A stretch of 64,000 nt of DNA from Straminergon stramineum. Taxonomy: Eukaryota > Streptophyta > Bryopsida > Hypnales > Calliergonaceae. Positions within the stretch are counted from its first letter, which is position 1. Each line of letters begins with the position of its first letter. The notes below the pieces were generated by a model. That model saw nothing but the letters and a program-made list of their open reading frames with translations, did no database searches and was not told the origin of the DNA. The DNA lies in the NCBI GenBank assembly GCA_963920665.1, contig OY987265.1, positions 29,579,001 through 29,643,000 of the forward strand, given 5' to 3'. Position numbers and translations under genes: made by a program. Of this stretch, positions 1-13,050 are shown piece by piece.

Positions 1-650
1 GTCATCCTTGAACTTCAAAACAATACTTTCAACCACATAATACTACATGAAGTTGTATGCTTGATCTAAATTAATAATAGGCAATTATGCTTGCAAATAA
101 TGTTTGCCATCCCACACTATAAATATCCTGCCATAGAAAACTTTGAGATCTTCATCATTTTTCAATTCTTTTTAAAATGCAGTATATGCCCGCACAATAT
201 TGACACTCTATGATTTAATAATATCATCAATGACATTGGTTGATTTCTCCTCACTATTTACCAATGCCGCTTAGAAAACTCCATTTTCTTTCATGTAACC
301 ACAAGTAACAAAGCATGCAACTAGATCTAGGACATCATTTTTTTTAAAAAGGCATTATAACTTGCAAAGGAATCATATGACATAAAGGAATATTGATTTT
401 TGCTTTTGCCTTTGGTTGATACTTCAACTACTCAAAACAAGAAGAAGTGTTCATACTTCATAGTCTCCTTCAAAAAGACATCCAATTGTAATTGTTAATG
501 ATCTTCAAAAGAGGTTGAAGTTCAACATTTAATTTCCGTGCTTGTAGATTTCATTGTGTCAATATCTTTGGAATGACATTTAAATCTAGATTAGAAAAAG
601 TTCTTGTTTGTGTATATGTATTGTATAATATGTAATTTAACACAACAACT
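1..650. other. AT-rich gene-free flank
   Basis: No credible reading frame is seen on either strand. The segment from about 580 (text around TGTATATGTATTGTATAATATG) recurs in altered form at about 1,125-1,180, just before another GTTAAC core, so the following minisatellite has a higher-order repeat structure that begins here. Confidence 0.6.
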
Positions 651-1760
651 ATTAACAGCTATGCATTAGAAAGGCAAGAAAATTTTAGCATTTAATCAAA
701 TCTCTAGCATATGTTGGAAGCAAATCTAAATAAAAAAAATTGTGGTCGTTAACGGCTATGCACTAAGAAGGCAAGAAAATTTCAGCATTTGATCAAATTC
801 CTAGAATATGCTGGAAGCAAATACAAACACAAAAATGTGACCGTTAATAAGTGTGCATTAGGAAGGCAAGAAACTTTTTGGATTACAATTACAAAGAAAA
901 ATGACTAGTGTAATACAAATAATGAAATGTGAATCACATCCAATTTAAACAATTATATTTGTATTGAATGAGGTTGAAAAATAGCTTAGCCATTAATGGC
1001 TAACAAATAGTAACCAACAACTTAAAGTGGCCAAACTTTCTTAGAACCTAAAACAAATGTAAAGGTCCAACACTTAATATCTAGATTTAAAAAAATGAAT
1101 CTCATTCAAACTAAATCAAGACTAAAAAAAGTTATAGTTTATGTATATGTAATGTAGAATATGTAACTCTGTATAGTAGTTGTTAACGGCTATCCATTGG
1201 GAATGCTAAAAAAATTGTAGCATTATGCCAAATTCTAGCATATAGTGCAAGTAAACTTGAATTCAAAAAAGCATAGCTGTTAACGGCTACCCATTAGATG
1301 GACCGAAAAAATTGCAACATTTAACCAATTCTTATTACATATTGGAAGTATCCCTTAATATGTGGTTGTTAACGGCTATGTGTTATAAAGGCCAAGAAAA
1401 AATAACATTTGAACAAATCTTTAGCAGATGTTGACAATAAATTTGAAATTTTGAATCCCCAAAAGTATAGCCGTTAACGGCTATCTATTGGGAAGGTAGA
1501 AAAAAGAAAGCATTTGAATCCCAAGAAGCGTGGCCATTAACGGCTGGCCATTGGGAAGGCAAAAAACTGAAAGCATTTGAAGCCCAAGAAGCATGGCCGT
1601 TAACAGCTGCCCATTGAGAAGATAAAAACATGAAAGCATTTGAATCCCCAAATGCCTAGCCGTTAACGGCTGCCCATTGGGAAGGTAAAAAAAGAAAATA
1701 TTTGAAGCCTAAGAAGCATGGCCGTTAATGGCTGCCCATTGAGAAGACAAAAAAAAGAAT
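651..1760. repeat. Minisatellite with palindromic GTTAACGGC core
   Basis: About twelve related units share a core close to GCCGTTAACGGCT followed by a CCATTGGGAAGG-like segment and an A-rich segment with AGCATTTGA. Cores begin near 651, 748, 843, 993, 1182, 1279, 1368, 1473, 1536, 1599, 1662 and 1723. Early units are about 90-105 bp apart and the last five about 61-63 bp apart, so the period changes inside the array. The best cores contain the perfect 12-bp palindrome GCCGTTAACGGC. Units are diverged, so this is an old array. No coding potential is seen. Confidence 0.85.
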
Positions 1761-4700
1761 TTCTTTTACCAAATCATAGCCTACCTTGCATCATATAGCA
1801 CAATGTTTTATCTATTGCTAAATATTTAAATCCAAAATAAACTTCAACATTTTCAAACATCCTCTCTGATTTTTGTTTATAACCTTTTTTTGAAAGCTCA
1901 AAATCACAAACGGATTTTTAGAGAAGAAAGTGGTCTTAATTCCCCAACTTTTCTCAGTTCAAAATTTTTGGTAAAATGTTGTTTTACTATGCCAAAATGA
2001 GGTCTGAAGTTCTACATTGAACACAATTCCTACATTTAATTTGATAATTAGTAAAGCTTTCATGGTGAAAATTTTGAATTGTCCCATACCTTTTAGGAAT
2101 TCATAACAAATAATGAATTTTATAGGAAAAATGACCTCTTAGCCCTTCAATCTCGCTAACCATCAATGAAATAATTCCTTCAATTTACCATAACAAATTT
2201 TTGTGATGATAGATGGTCAAACGATAGTTGATATTTGATTCAATGAATTGCTATTGAGTTCTTTTAAGTTTTGGCAAACCATCTTTACATTTCTTGAAAG
2301 GACTTGCTTGTTCCATTGGACAACAAACACATACAAGCACATAGAGAAGTTAATCACCAAATAATTCTTGAACTAGCATATCCAATTCTATATGCACTAC
2401 AAGGATGCAACATTGATATGTGAAGCGAATAAAATATATCTAGAAATCAAAGCTTGGTGGTACTTTTCAAAGTTGCATCAGAACCAACAATTCATGAACT
2501 AGAGAATTGGATTGCATTTTAGTACTTTTGATATTGTAAGTGGGTTGGATTTATAGAAATGGTATTACCTTTAACCTCATTTTAAAAATTTCTTATCCTA
2601 AACCCTAAATTACAAACCATTTGAATAATGACTCCATTCATCATCTTTATAGAATTGAAATTGACAATAGAAGAATTAGCAAACATCCCAACATGCAATC
2701 TGGAAGAAACAATGCACAACAACTAGATGTAGCCTTTCAAGAAATGCGTATCTAACTTGTTCATTGTCACATGTGATGGCTGAATAACCTGAATTTGAAT
2801 CTTCATGCAAATGATTAACTATAAGATTTATCTCTACAATGGCCCTTTTGAAAAAGACCCATGTAAAGAGGATTTGAAACTAAAGAGAACTATGACATTT
2901 ATAGGTGGAAAGAAAATTGCAAACTTATTCAAGGAGATGCTTGGACTAGAAAACATTTGCACTTGAATTTCACACTTGGAGGGAAAAAAGGTATTTGATT
3001 TGAGCAAAAAAAAAAAATTTTTGGATCGATTTTGAAGCTAATCTCATTACCCCCACAAGGTTAACTTCTCTCATGTTCAAATTGAAACTAGATCGGCAAT
3101 TGTTAGAGTGAAATTGAGGGTTGTAGTTGAGGAATTTAACACAATCATGCCCCATATTTGATTTGTATTGGAAATGGATTGCAAAACATCGAAAAGACTT
3201 TAGTGAGAATTTCATACAAGTAAAGGAAACAATGTCATACTGTTCAGAAGTACACGCAAGACAAATGCAAGCTATTGATTAGTACATTTAACAAACCTAT
3301 TGTCATCCCTACTTATGAAGAATAGAAGCGAGATTATAAGTATATGGCAATTTAGACCAACAAGGATTTTTGGTTTCATCTAAACCAAATTGTATAATGT
3401 GTCATGGAACTTAAGCATTTCAATGTTCTTATCTAACTCAAGATCCCAAGCCATTTGTCTTGTTCTTACTAATATCAATTTTACCCTTACTAAAATCATC
3501 AAGATGTACGAAAGAGTAAGCTAATTGACAAATATTAGCATGATATGAAGTAGGTATTTTGTATGAATATATTATTTTCAAAATTCCCAAATCTAGTAGC
3601 AAAATATTATATTCATATTTCAATATATATTCCTTGTAGTAATGAAGGAATATTTTACTATATACACAAGGTTCCACATCCTATAATATTTTCGTTGCAT
3701 TCATCTTCCTCTCATCCTTAAAATTGCCTCTAAATTATTCATACTCTCAATTGATCAACCCAATTTGGCAAAGCCTCTCAAAACATGATACAAATTTCAA
3801 AACATGCAATATCATCAACTTGCCAATCTTTTAAATCTAAAATCCATGGTCATGGGTCCCGTAGTAATAGGTCATATTTTTCAAAATATACTAAATTTTA
3901 TTGAAAAAACATTCATCTTTTAACTTTTTAACCAAATTAAAAAAAAATTATATCATGTTTTAAATTTCAAGACCCTAGGCTTACACAATCCCTGTTCACT
4001 GCTCATAGGCTCATGCTCACAGGCCTACATCCTAGCGCCGTTGTTCCTAGGAGTAGTTTGTTAGGTAACTTGAGGGGGGAGGAGGCCTTGAAAATGTATA
4101 GAAGGCCTCCCCTCTTCTCACCTTGCACCCTTTTTCTTCATTTTTGAAGAACTCTTTTCTTTTGTTTCATACTCACCAAGTTCAATTGGCATTGTTTGAT
4201 TTTTAGTCGTTTAGACCAAAACACTTGATTTTTGAAATTATTTTGGAGCACTTAGCTCCCATTGTTGACGTTTTTGAAGCTCTTTCAAAGGATGTTGGGG
4301 TCCTCTTGAAATGCTTAGCTATTGTGGAAGTTCTCCAAGTTTATTTGCTAATATCTTTGTGTTTTTGAGTCTTAAATTCCTATTGAGATTTTTTGATGAG
4401 GATTTCACACCTATTGCATTGAAAATCCCCCCTGAAGCCTTAACATGGAGAATTTATGGTCCAAATGTGAGTCATTGAGTCATTTGGGAGGTGATGTTTG
4501 TTGCAATCCTCTAGAGTCCTACAAACCAATCATTGCTAACTGTTTGTTATTTGTTCTAACCAAGAACTTTAAAGTTCCCATTAATCCTTTATGTTGTTTT
4601 GTATTGAATTTGGTGTTAAGCCACCATATAGTGAAGCTATCGCCTAATAGTTATTTTTTCCAGTCTTTTGATGTTGTTATCCTTCTTTTATTATCGACAA

Positions 4701-6540
4701 TTTAGGGCTACTCCCTTAGACAGCAAAGCTTTGCTTCTAATACTAATTTTTCCATGTTTGTTTTAATAAAAGGGTCCCTATATGGAGATCTAAAGTTTTG
4801 GTTTAAACCCCCAAAATTGGGATTTAAAACCAAAAAGAAGTGAGCAACAACCAAGGTTTTTATGTCTCAAAACACAAGAATACCAAAAATCAGCCAAAGG
4901 TAGTCTCCACTCTCTAGTGCCCAAAAATTCTAACTAGTCTAACCAACCCCCCTTAGACAAGTAGCTAGCCGGGTAGGTGTTGGCCAGCCAGTTAGCAGGT
5001 TGGGAGGTATTAGGTCGGAAAGGCTAGTCGGGTGCTGTGTAGCTAGCCATTGGGTTGAAATCTTGATTTCCCTAGGCTACCAAAACTTTGACAAACCATC
5101 ATATTGAAAAATACCAACAAAGAAAAAATATCTAGTTGGATCCAGAATTTTGATTTTTTTATCAAAAATTGATTTCTTTGAATTTGAAAATTATCACTGG
5201 ATTTTGAAAGAGATAGAGAAGTAAGAGGTACTCTTAGTCTTCCCCAAAACACTATAAAATTAGATTTTGGGACTGCCTACTTAAAAATTCAACATAATTT
5301 AAGGAGGAGTTCCGAGTTTAGACAAAATATTGCTAGAAGTCAAATTTTGATAGAATAAAGCTTGTAGTCAAGAAAAACCAGCATAGATTGTGGTTATTTA
5401 CATTTCTAAGTAGTACCAAAAGAGCCTGAAGGTGCTTAATTTTCCAATTACTACCAGAAGGGGGTAGCTATGTACACTCAACTTATCAAGAGGGTTCAAT
5501 CAACATCCCATGTCAACTTGGTTGACCCAACCTACAAGCTAGTACTCCAATCCATTTGAGAATTCACACATATTGTGACCTCACACACTTTGTGTACGAT
5601 GGGCGTACTTTAGACTCACATTCTACCAAACGAAAAATACAATTCCAAGCTTTGGACTCACATCATCTCATGTTGCAAAGACATTGAAGTTGCAAATAAG
5701 AAGCCATGAGGTTGGAAATTAGCATTTAGGAAGTAGAAGGAAGGAAGAAAGTTGGAGGGTGAATACAAACCATTTAATAGGGAATGTTTGGTTTTGATAA
5801 CCAAGGTTTGGAAGTTAGTTAGAAGACAAATAGATAAAACAACGAGAGAGAATAATTGACTTTTTAGATTCTAGAAATTGGTTAGTAGTTAGTAGAAGTC
5901 AAATTAACTTGTCATCAAGCATTTGGTTGTTTCTTGAAAATTAGAAAGGAATTTACATATTAGATTTGGTAGGGTTTGGTTTACAAAAAATATCTAGAAA
6001 GAAAAGAAAAGAAATTAGGAAGAAGGAAAAGAAAAGGGAAAGAGATGGGACAAACTAGAAAGAGTCTTTAACCTCTTCCAACAAACTAACTATTTCATCA
6101 AGCATCTCAAAAAGCAACACAAAATGGAAGTAGAAGGAGTATGCCTTGAGGAAGTAATTGCAATACATGACAATGAGAATTTGGATGTTGCAAATTTGAG
6201 GTAAGTTTGTACAACACTTATCTTTGATTTAATTTACCAAAAAAGAATTAGCTTAGTATTAGACATTAGTGTTAGAAATTAAAACATAGACTCAGACCAT
6301 TAGGACTATTAGAAAAATAGGATTTGAGTTTGAAAGCAATTAGGCAAAGTCTGTAGCTTTCCAAAAAGTCATTAAACATCAAAAATAGACAAAAACTCCA
6401 AAAGTTATACTCGGATGAAAAGTAGCTTAAAAAGTGAACGAAAAATATCCAAAAGAATCAAGGAAGGAATCTTAGAACCTAGAGTAGACAGAGGAGTCAA
6501 AAGTGAAAGGAAAAGTCAATTTCAAAAGTAAAAGGTAAAA
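1761..6540. other. Gene-free AT-rich DNA
   Basis: Only short, unrelated reading frames occur. A locally GC-richer patch lies at about 4,010-4,140 with an inverted pair (GGAGGCCTT / AAGGCCTCC), which could be part of an old LTR or leader. A purine-rich run at about 5,995-6,050 resembles a retrotransposon polypurine tract, but no LTR pair or polyprotein is recognisable. A short ATG-to-GTAAGT segment at 6,124-6,201 has a loose counterpart at 24,037-24,121. Confidence 0.5.
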
Positions 6541-6548
6541 GAGATTAA

Positions 6549-7420
6549 TGAATGAAGTTTGATGAACTAGTTTCCAGTCAAACTTCATCCCTGAAGAATT
6601 TTTGCTAGGAAAGTCAAAAATATAAGTGTTTAACCTTTTTTAGAAGGTAAATTTAGTGACTTTTACTTTCAACTTACTCAGACCTAAAATTAGCAAGTAG
6701 GATTAAAAATTAAAAGATGTAATTAGAACAATAGGGAATGACAAGGAATCTTTTGAAGGAATCTTAAGAACAAGTTAGGCTTAGAATCTTTTAGGGCATA
6801 ATTTCAAGGTTCGAAAACTACCTTAACCTAGGAATTAGGTTAGAATTGAAGAAGTTAGAGTAGGATGAAAAATTAATTAAGGTTAAGAGGGATTTGGATG
6901 AAAGTCAACCAAAGTTGATCAAACCAAGTGAATTTTAGAACTCAGGAAGAAGATTAAAAAATATAAAATAACCAAAAAACTGAAAGTGGATTTTGATAAT
7001 TACCATAGAAGTAAACAATGGATGAAGTGTAACCATTAGATTGAAAACCAAACTTCATTTGCAATTATCTTGTTATAGGAAAGTCAGATTTCAGAGTTCT
7101 TTATCATTTTGAAAAGGGTATGAAAAACTCTACAAACTCACTTACTTTTTTTCTTGATTGATTAATCCTCTATGGGCCTAATTTGGGAGATACATCCCAA
7201 GGCCAAAGTTGTCTATTAATTTGTTTTGAAGTGGATTAATTTTCCAATTAGGGAATTTAGAGTAGATCTTTCTTACAGAAGATCCATTGCTTGGAAGGCA
7301 TATTTGTATTTAACGTATAGACACCCATAGGACAATTTGACAATACAAGAACTCGATCGTGTTAGCTTAATTCCAAGGGTGGGAATCAAGCACCTACACT
7401 TCTCTAACCTAAACTACTCA
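6549..7420. repeat. Degenerate long interspersed repeat, copy 1
   Basis: This stretch is collinear with 24,412-25,210. Shared landmarks in the same order are a GATGAAGTTTGA...TCAAACTTCATC stem-loop, a TAGGAA-AGTC/CTAGTG segment, a TTTGAAAGGTT or TTTTGGAAAGGG segment, and ATTGCTTGGAAGG near the end. There is no open frame. It is probably a non-coding remnant of a retrotransposon-type repeat, but no terminal repeats were found to prove that. Confidence 0.5.
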
Positions 7421-7490
7421 AATAATCCCATAATGAATGGTAAGCATCCATGTGAATGAGTGCAACCAAGTGTTGGTTTAGGAAAAGGTA

Positions 7491-8340
7491 GTGGAGTATT
7501 TTTGTATGATGATATATTCAATTTCTAAGCATGTGTACAAAACAACTAAGCAAAGGGCCCTCCAGTTTACATTTTCTTTTCTCCCTTTTTGCTTTGTCCT
7601 TCTCCTTTTCTTCCACTCCTCGCACTTGGGCAGTCTGTACCAAGAGTCAAATTTGTTGCCGGATTCTTGGCTTTTGAAAGGAGGACAACTAGAGGCTCCA
7701 AACACTAGAAGAAACCTACGATGGTTTCAATACAAACTAGTGCAGGTTTCTTCTAGTGAAAGTGTCCTATGTGCAACTCTAACCGACGGAATAACAAAAT
7801 TCCAACCTACACTGGTGAGGACAATCTATTATGCATCTCGAGCCGTTTGCACCCCTCTGAAGGAAGGGGTCGTTGTAGCTGCCTTCTTCACTATAGGCAC
7901 CCTCCACCGCGACAACAATGGTCCCCTTGCCTTGTTCTTCCCTATATTATAAAAGCAGGCGTTCGAAATGGATGTGGCCTTCCTCTCCTCTGGATAAAGT
8001 AGACTCTGATCCATACTCTTGTCTTGTTCTTTGTGCACTTTTTGATGGTTTGTATCTGACGGCCTCCCCTAAACCTTACTCCTTACTCTCTGAAGGAAAC
8101 TAAGACACTCCTTGTAATTCTTCGTTGCTCCAAAAGAGGTCATCCGTTGATGATGGATTGCCATCGTACAAGCCTTCGCTTGAAGAATACATACTTAGGT
8201 TGGAAATTAAAGGATCAACACCATTTTTGTCCATCCCACCTTACTTCTGACAGAGTCAACGTGGCCTCCACTGCCTTGAAGGCATTGATGTTGCTTGAGG
8301 TGTGTCAGCCATTGTGGACGATGCACAACTCCTTGTAGGA
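7491..8340. other. GC-richer island with overlapping short ORFs
   Basis: Base composition rises relative to the flanks and several frames stay open for 60-150 codons on both strands (longest 7,491-7,952, plus strand, 153 codons). The long frame runs straight through the small foldback element at 7,703-7,758, so it is unlikely to be a conserved gene. No domain is recognised. It may be a decayed gene or transposon fragment. Confidence 0.3.
7703..7758. mobile_element. Miniature CACTA-type foldback element
   Basis: Perfect 15-bp terminal inverted repeats CACTAGAAGAAACCT / AGGTTTCTTCTAGTG enclose 26 bp. The element is flanked by the direct repeat AAA, fitting the 3-bp target duplication of CACTA (EnSpm/CMC) transposons, whose ends also begin CACTA. 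At 56 bp it is unusually small. The same terminal sequence recurs at 10,006-10,181. Confidence 0.7.
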
Positions 8341-9522
8341 CATCTTCTTCCTCCCTGTTGGCATACTTTATTCATGAAAAAATTTGTTGCATCTTAGGGT
8401 CTATTTTCTCTTACACAACGTGCAATGCAATCCAAAAGGTTGAGCTCTTCCAACAAACATGATATACCTTCACGAAGTAGGATTCTCTAGACCCTATCTA
8501 CCTCTATAATGGATGGCAAAGGCTCTAACCTAGTGTGACGCATGAACGGGGGATCACTATAAGAAACTGGAATTTTTTTGAACATCAGAAAAATGACTCA
8601 TGGCCTTTATTTTGATTTTTGACATGGAAGTAGTTCGTTCGGATGTCACCTATAATTCATTATAATGGATGGGCCAAAAATGTCTGAGAATGTAAGAGCC
8701 ACATATGCCAAAAGAGACACCTGGGAATTTTTTTCATCCATCCCATCTATGAAGTAGTGAATAAAGTGATGTGGTAACCAATTATGATGACATGGCATGC
8801 CCAGTCAGTAGACTTTCATGTCATTTGAAAATTTTAATGCTACATTTTGAGATGTCAACTTAGATGTCTAGGCATTTTTTGAGATATCAATTGGTGCATA
8901 CCATATCCATAAGGCAAGATCAACAAAAAACAATTATTTAAAAAAATTAAAAATAAACAAAAAAAATTGTTAAATTCAACAAGAATTGAAGAAAAATTAC
9001 CATCTATCATCAAGAGAATTTTTGGTGGCAAAATGAAGGAATTTCTTCATTAAAAGTTAGTGAGAATGAAGGGTACAAAGGTTATATTTATATCCATTGT
9101 TCGTCCATAGTGAGACAAAAGATACAAGATAACTAAAATATGGGAACTTTATCATTGTACATCTCAACGTTGTTTTAGACATCTAGACGTTGTTTTAGAC
9201 ATTTTACATTGAATACATTTCTTGCTTTACATATCCAATATTGATTGTTTCACTTCCTACTACCCTACTTGTAGAAAGACCATCTCTTTTCATCCATAGT
9301 GCACATCCATTCAATTCCCTTTTCTGGCAAAGTATGCCACGTGGTTGACCTTCCTCTAAATTTTCTACAAATAGTCAACATTTTACTATAGACTGTAGTA
9401 ATTTTTACTAACATAACCATGGGTCTACTTGTTGACGTGGCAACCTAAGGTTTTTTGACATTCCAAGAAACATCAACATGTCTTCAATCATGTCAAATAA
9501 AACATCAACGTCTATGATACCA
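8341..9522. other. Gene-free AT-rich DNA
   Basis: No credible gene. A lone CACTATAAGAAA sequence at 8,567 resembles a CACTA-type terminus, but no partner end was found. A 16-bp direct repeat (ACGTTGTTTTAGACAT) occurs at about 9,167-9,202. Confidence 0.5.
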
Positions 9523-10536
9523 TCAACTTAGTTTTACCATGATGTGCCAATGTTCTCCACAATGTCCACAAAAATCTACCTTGTCGAGCCAATTGCCCTT
9601 TGACATCTTCATATTTTTTTGGACATTGTGCATTAGTGGTAAAACATAGCCTGAAATGTAAATTTCTTTGAGTGGATTTAGGATTTTGCCTCTCACCTCA
9701 TTGTTTCTAACGCATTCTAATGAGACTCGCCCTGGAGCTACCGCTTTGCTCAAGTGCCTAATGTTAGTTGAGGAGACTCTTGCATCTAACACCACTGAAC
9801 TTGTCATTGATGTTGATGGTTTGAGGTTGCACTCTTGCTTGTGGTTGTTGCAAGTTGCGGGAGTCAAAATTTCATTTTTGGATTCCTCTAAATATACTAG
9901 TGGGGGGAACGAGTTGTCTAATAACTTCTTCAGTAATAGCTCTTCCCTCATCCGTTCATAAGAATCTTTCATCCCTTCCTTTGTAGCTTGATTCCAATGT
10001 TGATTCACTAGAAGGAAACCTTGTTGCTCTCAACAATAAAATCTATATAATGTTTATGTTCACTATAACATTGAAACATCAATTTCAACACAAATTTTGC
10101 ACTAAAAGTGATGTTTCTATGTTATAGTGAATATAAATGTCATGTAGATTTTGTTGAGAGCAACAAGGTTTTCTTCTAGTGATTTGAAATATTGAAAAGG
10201 GGTTATCTCCATTGCTCTGGATTTGTTGAAATGTTGTTGTGTGATGTTGGCAAGTGATTTGTTTGAATCTCTTCTCTCATTTTGTGTGTGCAACAATCTA
10301 TAGACATGGTACAATTCAATTATTGATGCCACAAGTGCTCTCCAACTACTTTTGACACTAAGCACATTGCCATCATTGCAAGGATGGAGGGAGCTAGCTG
10401 TGGTCAACATTGTGATGGCACCACTGCAACGATGGGACAATCTGCCTCTACTAACTACTGCACACAAGAGAGCATGCATGATGTGATGGTGAATGCATGC
10501 TTGAGTCTTGAACTTCATGTTCACCATTTTGTTCAA
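9523..10536 (-). pseudogene. Broken unidentified minus-strand coding remnant
   Basis: Two minus-strand frames (10,536-10,117 and 10,008-9,523) meet at the foldback element at 10,006-10,181. The downstream frame has a charged stretch (KDSYERMREELLLKKLL) and a Cys-His cluster near its end (FCGHCGEHWH). The upstream frame runs into the element. If the element and one ATT target copy are removed by eye, the two frames do not join in phase, so at least one further indel is needed. I do not recognise the family. It may be a remnant of a transposon gene or simply chance ORFs. Confidence 0.25.
10006..10181. mobile_element. CACTA-type foldback MITE
   Basis: The 176-bp element folds back almost end to end. 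Termini are CACTAGAAGG and TTCTTCTAGTG, with a long imperfect stem through TTGTTGCTCTCAACAA. A second CACTATAACA / TGTTATAGTG pair sits inside. It is flanked by a 3-bp duplication, ATT, on both sides. It encodes nothing and would need a CACTA transposase supplied elsewhere. Confidence 0.8.
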
Positions 10537-12960
10537 CTTTTGGGAATGGGAAAATTTGCTCTCTCAAGGCATTGTAAACTTTTTCAAAAAATCTTTTGAA
10601 TGACCATTAGGATTCTTCTTAGACCAACCTAGGAGTTTCAAGGCCCACCAACACCACAACAATTGCAACCGGTGGTGGGGATCTATCACAAGCTTCACTA
10701 CCATCCCTCTTCAGTTTTGGTAGTTTCATCAAGTAGTTTTCATCTAGCATTCCTAGAATGTAATCAATTTTCTTTGGATGATTGTAGTCATTTTAGGAGG
10801 GTCTTCCTTCAGATGCCTTGCATGGTTGTTGTTTTGCCAATTGTCATTATATGTTCATTGAATGCAACCAAAGCATCCATAGAATTAGTTATGAGGTCTT
10901 TCTCGTCTTGTCATCCAATGGATATGCCATATCAGTAGGAACAATATCAAACCATCGAAACAACCAACGGCTATCATTCCCATCATTGGGAATTGTTGTG
11001 ATGATGACATGGCAATGTGTCTGCAATTTTTTTAGCAAAGTTCATGAAATTTTTAGATCACTCTCTCAATTCCCAACTCTTCAAAAGGTGGTTATTATTA
11101 AGCTTAGAGAAGTTTTGGATGAAAAATCCATTCATTTTATCGTCAACATTGTAGCATTGTCATCCAAATGTCAAAAAATGGCGCTTGCGGCATTTTGAGG
11201 TTAAACATTTTGGTTCGATTCTTTGTTTAATTTGACTCTCTAATTTTATTCATTTTATTCTATTCTTTAAACTATTGGTTTTAATTGGCCCTTGCACCTT
11301 TGTTGTCATGCACTACAACCAATATAATAATTAGCATCAACTAACACAAGGCACTACCACTCTACTAGTCATATTTGTTAGATTGGCATGATAAAATGTG
11401 CCAAAATTGTAGCATTTAACACTAGAAGAAATACTTGTTCACCACAATTGGTTTTAAACAATGACTAAGTGTGTTGTACAACTGTGCTTTGACTACATCC
11501 ATTGTTGTAAGCACCAAATCTTACCTAAATATTGTTTTAGACCCCAAGCAATTGTAAAATGAAGTGTAGGATTATATGTGGGAATGTAACAGAGTTCAAA
11601 TTTTGAATTAATGTGAGCTATTTTCCATCCAATATTCATTATAGTTGTTTATGTGGACAAGTCTATGCTTTGATAGTAAATTTGAATAAAAATGACTTCA
11701 ACTATTGTTGCACAAAAGCTAAATCAATTGGAAAGCAACTACAACTATAAAATGATTGTTGTTTTCTTGTTGAAATGTTGTGGAACTTGTTGTTTACCAA
11801 TTGTAACAATTCTACTTTGCAAGACAATTGTGACTGTAAGTTGACTATGAGTTCTTTTGTTGCATAAGTTGCACTTGAAAGTCATTGTCTAACCCTGCAT
11901 GAAGTGTTGCCCTCTATTCATTAGCCCTATGAGGCTATGACATCATATTTAGAAATTTCCACATCAGCTACTAGAAGCCACAGATCATAGTAATAGAAAG
12001 TTGAGTTTTATATCCAAATCCAGCCTTACTTGGCCACCGAGTAAACTTGGGGAGGCACTATTGCATCCTAGAACTCTAGAAGCAAGGTTTCATGTTGTTC
12101 CTTTGGACAAAAAGGTATTGGGAGGTACCGGAGGTTGTTTTTTGGTATCATCAAATTTTCATGCAATTGTGAGTCAATTCTTTGGTTGTGTTATCTGTAA
12201 GAGACAAGGCACTTGTTTTGTTTGTAGGTTCTAAACTAATGATGTGAAGACTAGAGGAAAAAAGACAAAAGGTTGGTTCAATGGGGTTTTATTTTTGTTA
12301 TATTAGTGTCTTGTGTCCAGCATTGCAATTGCCTAGAAATTGAGTCTTGCGTGAGGTGGTGGTTAGTTGCTTAGTTGTCAAGAATTCTATTATGAACAAT
12401 TGTGATCTACAAAGTACTACAAGGATGATGATTGTTTATGTGAAGTAATTATGTAGATAGTAAAAAATACAAGGATAATGATTGTTTATGCGAAATGATT
12501 GTGTAGAATAGAAAAATCAAAATCATTTATTTTCTAAATTAGATTTGTGATACTAAAATTGGACTTCAAAGAGATTTAAAAATATATAAAATAATAAAAA
12601 TAGTAATTTGGTTAGGTTTAATTTAACTTTAAAGTATTGTCAGCACAAGAATTTGGTGCCTTGGGCATTTAGGAGTTAAAGTACTCTGAAAAAATAAGCA
12701 TGAGCATTGTGAAAACTCAACAAAATCAACAAGTGTTTTTTGCAATCACCCTATGGAGTTTGCAATGCTCTTGCAATAAAACATAATGGTGTTCTGTAGG
12801 TGTCTTAGTACCTAAAAAAATAAAAAATTGTGACTCTAAATTCAAGAGTAGTCATTTTGTGTAAAATTCATATGCCATGTAAGAAAATAGACTACATTTG
12901 GGGGTCTTTAGTAATGGATTTTTCATTTAAAAGAATTTTTATTTTTGTGAAGGTGAAGGC
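10537..12960. other. Gene-free DNA with scattered short ORFs
   Basis: Plus-strand frames of up to 126 codons (10,663-11,198) show no recognisable domain. A solo CACTAGAAGAAA end occurs at 11,426 without a visible partner. The stretch 12,525-12,690 is a diverged copy of 47,140-47,300, so it belongs to a dispersed repeat. Confidence 0.4.
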
Positions 12961-12963
12961 TTT

Positions 12964-12967
<4 letters not shown>

Positions 12968-13021
<54 letters not shown>

Positions 13022-13050
13022 CTTTTTTCTTTTTTCTTTTTTCTTTTTTC
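12968..13050. repeat. (TA)n microsatellite joined to a T/CTTTTTT tract
   Basis: About 18 TA units pass directly into a run of T and then several CTTTTTT heptamers. It is a compound simple repeat; the small ORF across it is an artefact of the repeat. Confidence 0.95.

Noticed and set aside
651..1760. CRISPR-like array
   Set aside because: Spacers are related to each other, unit length varies and the context is plant nuclear DNA; it is a minisatellite.
7491..7952. 153-codon ORF with a hydrophobic N-terminal segment as a membrane protein gene
   Set aside because: The frame runs through a transposon insertion with its target duplication and shows no conserved feature after the hydrophobic run.
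8567..8600. CACTATAAGAAACTGG as the start of a CACTA element
   Set aside because: No matching opposite end or target duplication was found downstream.
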